In this document: piece after piece, positions 1 through 5,847 of the stretch
Layout: the number at the start of each line of letters is the position of its first letter
How positions within the stretch are numbered: the stretch's first letter is position 1
DNA from: CBDUQI01 sp965369325
GTDB lineage: Bacteria; Pseudomonadota; Gammaproteobacteria; Steroidobacterales; JBCBZW01
Length of the DNA stretch: 8,688 bases
Assembly (NCBI GenBank): GCA_965369325.1
Contig: CBDUQI010000233.1
Span: 1-8,688 of the forward strand
Direction of reading: 5' to 3'
Made by a program: the position numbers and the translations under genes
The notes under the pieces: generated by a model
The model's input: only the letters and a program-made list of their open reading frames with translations
What the model was told of the DNA's origin: nothing
Database searches by the model: none

Positions 1-311
1 CGCTGAGCGCCAAGACGCCGGGCGCAAACCCGGATCTGGCGAGCGCCGGCGAGCGCATCTACCGCGGTGGCAACCAGGCCTCTGGCGTGAGCGCCTGCGG
101 CGCCTGTCATGGCCCAGCCGGCCACGGTAACCCGAGCGCTGGCATCCCATCGCTGAGTGGACAGCACGCCACCTATACAGCGGCGCAGCTGCGCGCGTAT
201 GCGGCCACCGAGCGTAAATCGGACCTGAACCAGATGATGCGCAACGTCGCAGCCCGGCTCAGCGCCAGCGAGATCGAGGCAGTCGCAACCTATATTCAGG
301 GTTTGCGCTAG
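1..311 (+). CDS. Cytochrome c4-like dihaem cytochrome c, C-terminal haem domain (5' end outside window)
   Basis: The reading frame is already open at the left edge (first full codon at position 3) and ends with TAG at 309-311, leaving 102 visible codons. A c-type haem attachment motif CGACH is encoded at 96-110. Further on, NQMMRNVAARLS contains the likely methionine axial ligand, and the protein ends in YIQGLR. This pattern of CxxCH, then GIPSLSGQ, then MMRxxAARLS and a short C-terminal helix is typical of the second haem domain of periplasmic cytochrome c4, which carries electrons to terminal oxidases. The first haem domain and signal peptide would lie upstream. The GTG at 87 is only three codons before the haem motif and is not a believable start. 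In Pseudomonas a cytochrome c4 gene also precedes dsbA, which supports the call. A single-haem class I cytochrome cannot be excluded from this fragment. Confidence 0.85.
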   Translation, partial: LSAKTPGANPDLASAGERIYRGGNQASGVSACGACHGPAGHGNPSAGIPSLSGQHATYTAAQLRAYAATERKSDLNQMMRNVAARLSASEIEAVATYIQGLR

Positions 312-503
312 AATTTCACTCTGCGGCCCGCCTCGCGGGTTGCGCGGAGAGCATGCGCTCAAGAGCCTGCAGCGTTAAGCAGCGCCCGGCGCTTGTAAAG
401 CACTGTCACGCAGCCCGCAGCCGGTGCGAATCCAGGAAACTTATGCGGATTCAAACCATCGGACTAAGGAACAAGCGTACAACTAGGGAAGTTCCAGGAG
501 AAT

Positions 504-1331
504 ATGATGAAACAACTGGCCGGCATCGTTGCAGTCGCAGCCATCGCATTTGGCATTTGGCAGATTAGCAGCCCAAACAGCGCCGACGCCGCTGACGTCC
601 CCCGCACCCAAATCACCAACCCGGCGCCCGCGCCTGCTGCGCAGGCCCAGCCTGAGATGGCTGATGCTCACGCTGGCCATGACCATGCAGCGCCCACCCC
701 GACACCCGCTGCGGATGCGCCGGTTCAAACCGCACAACTACTGCCTGCCCCGTTCGAGGAAGGCCGGCACTATCGTCGCCACACGCCGGCACTGAGCACG
801 CAGAGCTCGCCAGATACGGTCGAGGTGGTCGAGTTTTTTATGTACAGTTGCCCGCACTGCTTCAGCATGGAACCCGAGGTGCAGCGCTGGCTAAAAACAA
901 AGCGCAGCAATGTCTCGTTCATCCGTGTGCCGGTCGCGTTTAACCAGTTGGCGGCCACCCACGTGCGTGCTTACTACGCGGCCGAAACGCTTGGTGTCGC
1001 CGAGCAGGTGCACGAGGCGTTTTTCACCGAGATTCACGTCAACAAGAACCGCCTGGGCGATGAGAAATCGCTGGCCAGCTTCTTCGAGAAGCAGGGCGTG
1101 GACAAAGCCAAGTTCCAGGAAGCAATGAAATCGTTTGCCGTGGACTCCAAGATGCGTAAGGCGCAGGCGATTTCCACCCAGTACAAGGTTCAGAGCGTGC
1201 CGACGATCGGGGTAAACGGCAAATACACCACCGATGGGCGCATGGCCGGCAGTTACTCCAAACTGTTCCAGATTGTCGACCATCTGGCTGACAAAGAAGC
1301 GGCCGGGCAGTCGCCGAGCGGCGAAGGCTAG
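504..1331 (+). CDS. dsbA: Thiol:disulfide interchange protein DsbA with extended N-terminal linker
   Basis: Periplasmic oxidase that donates disulfide bonds to secreted proteins and is recycled by DsbB. The 275 residues begin with a hydrophobic signal or anchor segment (about 5-20), with possible cleavage near ADAA (27-30). A low-complexity Ala/Pro-rich stretch (about 31-80) follows and contains a histidine cluster, HAGHDH, at 56-61. The thioredoxin-fold domain starts near residue 84. The active site is CPHC at 116-119 (the E. coli DsbA sequence), the helical insert spans about 145-225, and the cis-proline loop SVPT is at 231-234. Typical mature DsbA is about 190 residues, so the linker is extra. 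Two ATG codons stand in tandem at 504 and 507. The Shine-Dalgarno AGGAG (496-500) is 3 bases from the first and 6 from the second, so the second may be the real start. It lies 192 bases after the cytochrome gene, so co-transcription is uncertain. Confidence 0.93.
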   Translation: MMKQLAGIVAVAAIAFGIWQISSPNSADAADVPRTQITNPAPAPAAQAQPEMADAHAGHDHAAPTPTPAADAPVQTAQLLPAPFEEGRHYRRHTPALSTQSSPDTVEVVEFFMYSCPHCFSMEPEVQRWLKTKRSNVSFIRVPVAFNQLAATHVRAYYAAETLGVAEQVHEAFFTEIHVNKNRLGDEKSLASFFEKQGVDKAKFQEAMKSFAVDSKMRKAQAISTQYKVQSVPTIGVNGKYTTDGRMAGSYSKLFQIVDHLADKEAAGQSPSGEG

Positions 1332-1337
1332 GCAGCC

Positions 1338-1373
1338 AAAGAAAAACACCCGCCGCCGGTCTTACTGGCGGTG
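1338..1373 (-). terminator. Rho-independent terminator for the L,D-transpeptidase gene
   Basis: A stem is formed by 1351-1357 (CGCCGCC) and 1367-1373 (GGCGGTG), seven pairs including one G-T, around a 9-base loop. Read on the minus strand, the stem is followed by a T-rich run (complement of 1338-1346, TTTTTCTTT), the standard intrinsic terminator layout. It starts four bases after the minus-strand stop codon at 1378-1380. On the plus strand no T-run follows, so the same stem would be at best a weak stop for dsbA, whose TAG is at 1329-1331. Confidence 0.75.
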
Positions 1374-1377
1374 CGGT

Positions 1378-2559
1378 TCACTCCACCTCTTCGGTGGTGA
1401 TTCGCCAGCGACCGTTATCGGCCAAGCGCCAATACTGATGCTTGGTCGCGCGCCGTTTAGTATTGTTGCTGTCGTAAGTCTGGCGAAATCGAGCAAGCAC
1501 CAGATCGGGCTCATCCGGGTAGGAAAACAGGCTCACATCCGCCACCTCAACGGTGATAAAGCGCTTGCTCTTGTTGACCTGCCGTTTGTACTCACCCCAG
1601 CGCTCACGGTCCATGCCGCGACCGACAAAATCGTCCGCATAGTAACTTAGGTAAGCGTCGGTATCGCCGCTTTCCCAGGCGCTGCGCCATTGCTCGATGC
1701 TCTGTGCAACCTGCTCACGACGATCGCTCACGGTGTCGACGTCCAGCCAATCCAGCCCTTCGGCGATGACCACCGGGGTTTTGCCCGCGCTTAGCAGCGG
1801 CGCAACACGATCCAAATCGGTATTGGACATGGCGACGCAGCCATCGCTGTCCTGCGGTGGGCGACTGTAGGTGGAGCTGGGAACGCCATGCAACCAGATA
1901 CCATCGCCGGTGCGACCGACACGTTGATCCCAGTAATTAGGGTAGTCGACTGGAAATGCCACTGGTCCGTACTTGTCGGGCAGGGTGGTGCCTGGCAGTC
2001 GGCTGGTCACAAAATACACGCCCAGCGGGGTGCGTCGGTCGCCCTCCACCTGCTTACGCGTTCCGTTTTTACCTGCGGATACGTAGTAGTCGCTGATCAG
2101 TTCGGGGCGGCCCTGTTTGTTCTCAAACAGATACAGACGCGAGGCGGCGGTATCCACAACGACCGCGTGCTTCTGGCTCGGGGCTAGCTGTAGCACCGCT
2201 GCCGGCACCCGACCACTGGGATTAAACTGCTTGCGCTTAAGCCGTTGGCGGGCCTCAGCCAGCAGATCATCCACGCCCTGCCGGGGAAACCCGAAGTTCT
2301 CATCCAGCGATAACGGCGAGCCCGCCTGACTGGCAAGAATGTCGCCACGCAGAAGATGAGCCAAACGGAAATTGGGTTCGGTGCGGACCAGCGCGTTCAC
2401 CTGGCGCAGCGCCTGGTGGACATCACCATGCTGGAAACTGTCCAATGCCTCGAGCAGCAACGCTTCCTGATTGCTTGATCCGGCAGGTGGGTGTGCGCCA
2501 CTGGCGAGGGCCGCCATCGAGATCAACGCACATAAGCTACCCAGAGCGAGTGAACGCAC
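1378..2559 (-). CDS. Secreted L,D-transpeptidase (YkuD) with N-terminal TPR-like and C-terminal NTF2-like domains
   Basis: Predicted periplasmic enzyme that forms 3-3 peptidoglycan cross-links or attaches proteins to peptidoglycan through a catalytic cysteine. The 393 residues show a signal peptide (1-20, ending ALASGA), a TPR-like helical pair (about 31-78) and a YkuD domain (about 131-267). The catalytic motif is WLHG at 222-225 and SDGC at 238-241, with Cys241 as nucleophile and His224 as its partner. A C-terminal NTF2-like (SnoaL-like) domain spans about 281-393 and is of the kind found in Cds6-type L,D-transpeptidases. The start is GTG at 2559, with GGAG at 2567-2570 seven bases upstream. 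It lies 129 bases downstream of a TPR gene on the same strand that carries the same C-terminal domain, so the two probably work together. The YkuD assignment is firm; the substrate and exact cross-link are not determined. Confidence 0.9.
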   Translation of the reverse strand: MRSLALGSLCALISMAALASGAHPPAGSSNQEALLLEALDSFQHGDVHQALRQVNALVRTEPNFRLAHLLRGDILASQAGSPLSLDENFGFPRQGVDDLLAEARQRLKRKQFNPSGRVPAAVLQLAPSQKHAVVVDTAASRLYLFENKQGRPELISDYYVSAGKNGTRKQVEGDRRTPLGVYFVTSRLPGTTLPDKYGPVAFPVDYPNYWDQRVGRTGDGIWLHGVPSSTYSRPPQDSDGCVAMSNTDLDRVAPLLSAGKTPVVIAEGLDWLDVDTVSDRREQVAQSIEQWRSAWESGDTDAYLSYYADDFVGRGMDRERWGEYKRQVNKSKRFITVEVADVSLFSYPDEPDLVLARFRQTYDSNNTKRRATKHQYWRLADNGRWRITTEEVE

Positions 2560-2598
2560 TCCGTATCTCCACGAACTCTTCGTTTTGTTAGCTAGCTA

Positions 2599-2608
2599 CT
2601 GTTAACAG
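2599..2608. repeat. 10-base perfect palindrome CTGTTAACAG in the TPR/transpeptidase gap
   Basis: The sequence CTGTTAACAG is its own reverse complement and sits 40-49 bases upstream of the transpeptidase GTG start. It could be a regulator-binding half-site pair. I see no clear -35/-10 pair around it, and a chance palindrome of this length is possible. Confidence 0.3.
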
Positions 2609-2637
2609 CACCCCATTCGGCGTGCACCCCAAGGCTG

Positions 2638-2665
2638 CGCGCGCCGGCTCTAAAGCCGGCCCGCG
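2638..2665 (-). other. G+C-rich stem-loop between the TPR and L,D-transpeptidase genes
   Basis: GCCGGC (2643-2648) and GCCGGC (2655-2660) pair around a 6-base loop. The stem extends by four further CGCG pairs after one C-C mismatch (2638-2641 with 2662-2665). It begins 23 bases after the TPR gene stop codon. No T-run follows on either strand, so it is not a standard intrinsic terminator. It may act as an attenuator, an mRNA 3'-end stabiliser or a processing site that sets different levels for the two genes. The fold was judged by eye. Confidence 0.5.
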
Positions 2666-2688
2666 AGTGTAATCGCTACAACAGGTTA

Positions 2689-3744
2689 CTAGAGCGGTTC
2701 GGATGACTCGCGCGCGATGCGCCAACTCCCGTTCACATTGTTCAGCACCAGGGTCTTACGTACCCGATCACGATAATTATCCGATCGGTACTCCTGAACA
2801 AACGTGGCGCGGGCGGTGTTGGCATTGGTAAAGCTTACGCTGATGTCATCCACATCCACTGAAATAAAACTAGGCGCTGACAGGCGCTGCGCCCGCTGTT
2901 CCTCCCACCCGCTACGGCTTAGTCCTCGAGTGGAATAGCCGGAGGTGTACGAGGCGATGTAGCCGGACACATCCTGTGCCGCCCACGCACCACTCCAACC
3001 ACGTATTGCATCCACAATCGCCTGCGGATTGGCGGTGCTGGTAACCGGAGTTGGCACCGGAGAAGGCGCGGGTACCACTGGGTCGGGATCCGGAGTAACC
3101 GGGGTAATCGGATCGGGCTCTGGTATCGCCGCAGCGACCGCCGGCTGCCTTTGCGGCTCAGAGACGGCGGCGGGCGGTGACGTCGCCGGCTCGCGGGTGC
3201 TGGCGACCGTCCCCAACGGGACCGGAACCGAGAACAGACCATCCACTTTTTGCAGTTTTATCCGCGCGGATTCGTTAGCCCGGTCTTCCTGCAACGCCCG
3301 GTTGTAGGCGAGGCTGGCCATCTTGGCATACAGATCGCCCAGATTTTCATGTGCGGTTGAGTAGCTGGGATGGGTCTGGATCGCGGCGAGGAGCGCCTCG
3401 CGCGATTTCTCAAAATCACCCTTGTCAGCGAACAACACAGCCAGATTGTTGTACGGCTCCGGGAGCTCCGGATAGTCGGTGGTCAAGCCGGCGAAAATCT
3501 CTATCGCCTCATCGTTGCGCCCCTGTTCAGCCAGAATGATCCCTTTCAAGAACCGCAATTCGGCATCTGCCGGATTGTCGACCAATAGAGATTCAACTTC
3601 ATTTAGCGCCTGATCACTCAGGCCTTGCTGGTAGAGGCGCTGCGCCGTGGCCAGATCAGCCAGAGCGGGTGCGGACACCGCGCTGACCAACAGACCCACT
3701 GCGATGCACATCACCGGCATCACCAGGAAATTGGTTTTATGCAT
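2689..3744 (-). CDS. Exported TPR protein with proline-rich linker and C-terminal NTF2-like domain
   Basis: The 351 residues begin with a signal peptide (1-29, ending APALA; hydrophobic core about 7-25). Three to four tetratricopeptide repeats follow (about 31-155, for example AELRFLKGIILAEQGRNDEA and PEPYNNLAVLFADKGDFEKS), indicating a periplasmic protein-binding scaffold. A Pro/Ala-rich linker (about 176-240, including DPDPVVPAPSPVP) leads to a C-terminal NTF2-like domain (about 241-351). That domain aligns with the end of the adjacent L,D-transpeptidase: shared positions include W..AW, D...Y...Y, RG..R..W, FI.V.V.D.S, F.Q.Y.S and NG.WRI..E. No catalytic motif is visible. The ATG at 3744 is preceded by a GGAAGACGAG purine-rich stretch. 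The gene lies upstream of the transpeptidase on the same strand and probably forms a transcription unit with it, with a stem-loop in the gap. Its role as a partner or scaffold is inference. Confidence 0.85.
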   Translation of the reverse strand: MHKTNFLVMPVMCIAVGLLVSAVSAPALADLATAQRLYQQGLSDQALNEVESLLVDNPADAELRFLKGIILAEQGRNDEAIEIFAGLTTDYPELPEPYNNLAVLFADKGDFEKSREALLAAIQTHPSYSTAHENLGDLYAKMASLAYNRALQEDRANESARIKLQKVDGLFSVPVPLGTVASTREPATSPPAAVSEPQRQPAVAAAIPEPDPITPVTPDPDPVVPAPSPVPTPVTSTANPQAIVDAIRGWSGAWAAQDVSGYIASYTSGYSTRGLSRSGWEEQRAQRLSAPSFISVDVDDISVSFTNANTARATFVQEYRSDNYRDRVRKTLVLNNVNGSWRIARESSEPL

Positions 3745-4146
3745 TACTCGTCTTCCGGAAATTCAAAAGGGTATGATCCTGCTGTCATATCCCGCAACCG
3801 CGAAGCTTACCAGCAATCGCACGCGAACACAGCGCAAATCCATATTTTTCAGTGCCTTCCACCGTCGGTGCAACACCGGCCAGGTGTCGGCACACGCACA
3901 ACTCAATGCGCACACAGGGCCCGTACTTGCACGCTGGATGGGCAACGCACCGCAGTTTAGCGCTTTGGCCGCATACGGGATGGCGATACGGTTCACATAA
4001 TCATCTGTTGCATCAATGACGTAGAGGTGGGTAGCAAACGCGCGCAGGCGACCGGCGATCCAGCCGCCGCGTCTTTGTACGCCTCATGCGCGGCACCCAA
4101 AGCGCAGAATACTCAAACCTTCGGTAGTAGATAGCCGACTGGATTA
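3745..4146. other. Intergenic stretch without a convincing gene (promoter region of the TPR gene)
   Basis: These 402 bases separate two leftward genes. Short open frames exist on both strands, but none has a ribosome-binding site, a recognisable domain or a sensible composition. On the minus strand a stretch decoding as WIAGRLRAFATHLYVIDATD (about 4000-4065, continuing into 3763) reads smoothly but is closed upstream by a stop and matches nothing I know, so it could be a gene relic or chance. No clear terminator follows the radical SAM gene, and no strong -35/-10 pair could be assigned before the TPR gene. Confidence 0.5.
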
Positions 4147-5238
4147 TCAGGGCAGGAGGCTGAGCTGCCCAGGTGGTTCAGGCGGCCGGAACAAATCCGT
4201 GCGCAAGGTGTGCAGGTTGCGCCCGTTCAGGCCCAGACGCTTACACGCCAGTGAAAAGCGTCGTGCCAACAGATCCGCGTAGACCCCGGTGCCGCGCTGG
4301 CGCACACCAAATCGCGCGTCGTAGACCTGGCCGCCGCGCATCTGGGCGATAGCACTGAATACATGAGCTGCGCGATCAGGATAATGCGTATCTAGCCACT
4401 CGCGAAACATTTGCTTGAGCTCATGCGGCAAGCGTAGCAGCACATACCCGGCGCTGCGGGCGCCCGCATCGTAGCTGGCCTGCAGAATGTCTTCCAGTTC
4501 ATGGTCATTAACGAAAGGGATCATCGGCGCAGCCAGAACACTGACCGGAATACCACGCGCGGCCAGCGCAGCTATGCTCTTGAGCCGCCGGGCCGGGGAA
4601 GGTGTGCGTGGCTCAAGAGTACGTTTGAGTTGTGGGTCCAACATGGTGACACTGATAGTCACGTGAGCGAGCTGTTGCCTGGCCATTTCTGACAATATGT
4701 CGATGTCCCGCTCCACCAACGCACCCTTGGTGACGATAGAGACCGGGTGACGGCATTGCGCCAGCGTGCGCAGTATCGCGCGAGTAATTCTGTGCTTATT
4801 TTCGGCTGGTTGATACGGATCGGTATTCGCTCCCAATGCGATTGGACGACACTGGTACGAGGGCTTACGCAAGGCCTCCTCCAACAACGTATCCGCCTGC
4901 GCCTTGTAGTAAATCTGCGTTTCAAAATCCAGTCCCGGCGACAGATCAAGATAGGCATGAGTGGGGCGTGCAAAGCAATACACACAACCATGCTCGCACC
5001 CCTTATAGGGGTTAATCGAGCGGTCGAACGGCAGATCTGGCGAGCGATTTCGACTGATGATGGTACGTGATGGATCCGGCCGCAATCGCGTAGCCGGCGC
5101 GGGTCCGACCAGCGGGTCGGCCTCAATTGCCCAGCCGTCATCGAAGGGCTCGGTATGCGATGCCACAAAGCGCGGGGCTGGCTGGCTGGAGACGCCGCGG
5201 CCTTTGATGACCAATGCCGACCGCTTGCAAGGATGCAT
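4147..5238 (-). CDS. PA0069-family radical SAM protein
   Basis: Cytosolic radical SAM enzyme of the PA0069/Rv2578c type, related by sequence style to spore photoproduct lyase; the reaction is not known to me. The preferred ATG at 5238 gives 363 residues. The early motif KGRGVSS and the following PRF are typical of the family N-terminus. The iron-sulfur cluster motif CEHGCVYC (Cys81, Cys85, Cys88; spacing CX3CX2C) follows NPYKG, and RPTHAYLDLSPGLDFE comes next. Later blocks include ALGANTDPYQPAE (about 134-146), SIVTKGALVERDID (about 167-180) and a TMLDP segment near residue 198. The frame stays open upstream to a TTG at 5298, but that codon overlaps a candidate -35 box and the extra residues do not resemble the family, so I favour 5238. 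The gene stands alone, divergent from the TMEM220-like gene. Confidence 0.88.
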   Translation of the reverse strand: MHPCKRSALVIKGRGVSSQPAPRFVASHTEPFDDGWAIEADPLVGPAPATRLRPDPSRTIISRNRSPDLPFDRSINPYKGCEHGCVYCFARPTHAYLDLSPGLDFETQIYYKAQADTLLEEALRKPSYQCRPIALGANTDPYQPAENKHRITRAILRTLAQCRHPVSIVTKGALVERDIDILSEMARQQLAHVTISVTMLDPQLKRTLEPRTPSPARRLKSIAALAARGIPVSVLAAPMIPFVNDHELEDILQASYDAGARSAGYVLLRLPHELKQMFREWLDTHYPDRAAHVFSAIAQMRGGQVYDARFGVRQRGTGVYADLLARRFSLACKRLGLNGRNLHTLRTDLFRPPEPPGQLSLLP

Positions 5239-5269
5239 TTGCTTGGATTCCAACACTGTATGAATAACC

Positions 5270-5298
5270 AGTATCGCAAAGCTCTCGCAACTTAGCAA
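5270..5298 (-). promoter_or_regulatory. Candidate sigma-70-type promoter for the radical SAM gene
   Basis: On the minus strand TTGCTA (complement of 5293-5298) is followed after exactly 17 bases by GATACT (complement of 5270-5275). Each box matches its consensus hexamer at four of six positions. Transcription would start near 5263, about 25 bases before the ATG at 5238. Found by eye, so a chance match is possible. Confidence 0.35.
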
Positions 5299-5369
5299 CA
5301 GACATGCGATGATCCAAAAATTGCTAAGCGTAATAGCTAATTGAGTGCGTTCTCGCAGAGCGATCTACC

Positions 5370-5392
5370 CACGGAGTGAGGCTTACTCCGTG
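5370..5392. repeat. Perfect 8-base inverted repeat between the divergent radical SAM and TMEM220-like genes
   Basis: CACGGAGT (5370-5377) and ACTCCGTG (5385-5392) form a perfect inverted repeat with a 7-base centre. It lies 58 bases before the TTG start of the small membrane protein gene and about 72 bases beyond the candidate radical SAM promoter. No T-run follows on either strand. An operator or a 5'-leader hairpin for the rightward gene are the most likely roles. Confidence 0.45.
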
Positions 5393-5449
5393 CAACCACG
5401 GATGATGTTCACCGGCCAGGACGGCTGATGAAATTGGGGGAAATGGACT

Positions 5450-5845
5450 TTGGTTGGGCGAATCTTATCAGTATTCGCGGCATTGGCCCTGTTCGGGTTT
5501 ACCTACATGCAACTGGACGACCCGGATAACTGGCTTTGGAGCAGTTACTACACCGCTTGCGGCTTGTGCGTCCTAGCGCTGGGTTTTGAAAGCCGCGCCA
5601 CGCGTTTCAGCACCGTAGCGGGATCGATTTTGCTGGTGGCAACCCTCGCTTGGGCAATGGCCCTGTTGCCCAGCCTGGTGCGCTTTTATGTGGGCTCACC
5701 CGACGGCGGCCTGCTGAGTAACCACGGCAGCGATAATCAGATGGCAGAACGGGGAATCGAAGCATTGGGCCTGTTGCTGACAGCCGGGCTGCTTGGGCTA
5801 GTATTGTTTGTGCGTCGACGCAAGAACAAAATGCTGGCGGGCTGA
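5450..5845 (+). CDS. Small four-helix membrane protein, TMEM220 family
   Basis: The 131-residue inner-membrane protein has four hydrophobic segments: about 4-20, 30-47, 55-75 and 103-122. The motif MQLDDPDNWLW (20-30) right after the first helix is the signature I associate with the TMEM220 family (transmembrane family 220), as is an ERG before the last helix (100-102). A positively charged tail, RRRKNK (122-127), marks the cytoplasmic end. The function of the family is unknown. The frame has no ATG or GTG at its beginning. It opens after a TGA at 5429-5431, and the first usable start is TTG at 5450, with GGGGG (5436-5440) nine bases upstream. An ATG at 5443 is out of frame and its reading frame closes after 28 codons. 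The gene ends two bases before the end of the convergent transporter gene. Confidence 0.75.
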   Translation: MVGRILSVFAALALFGFTYMQLDDPDNWLWSSYYTACGLCVLALGFESRATRFSTVAGSILLVATLAWAMALLPSLVRFYVGSPDGGLLSNHGSDNQMAERGIEALGLLLTAGLLGLVLFVRRRKNKMLAG

Positions 5846-5847
5846 CC

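Noticed and set aside
327..339. Hairpin CCCGC/GCGGG after the cytochrome gene as a terminator
   Set aside because: Only five pairs with a 3-base loop and no T-run follow, so it is not enough to call.
381..393. AGCGC/GCGCT hairpin in the cytochrome-dsbA gap
   Set aside because: A short stem with a 3-base loop and no T-run in G+C-rich DNA; likely chance.
401..433. CACTGTCA followed by GGTGCGAATCC before dsbA, reminiscent of cobalamin riboswitch boxes or a tRNA T-arm
   Set aside because: The elements are in the wrong order for a cobalamin riboswitch and the other conserved boxes are missing. No acceptor stem or anticodon arm can be built around the T-arm-like piece, and neither neighbouring gene is a B12 gene.
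891..1349. 152-codon open frame on the minus strand opposite dsbA
   Set aside because: It lies entirely within or against a clearly recognised dsbA frame, has no domain, and is a composition shadow.
3029..3307. Gly/Ser-rich plus-strand open frame (92 codons)
   Set aside because: It is the antisense of the proline-rich linker of the TPR protein; its repeats are explained by that coding sequence.
4066..4094. Inverted repeat GCCGCG/CGCGGC with a 17-base centre
   Set aside because: A six-base G+C arm pair with a long loop is expected by chance in this composition.
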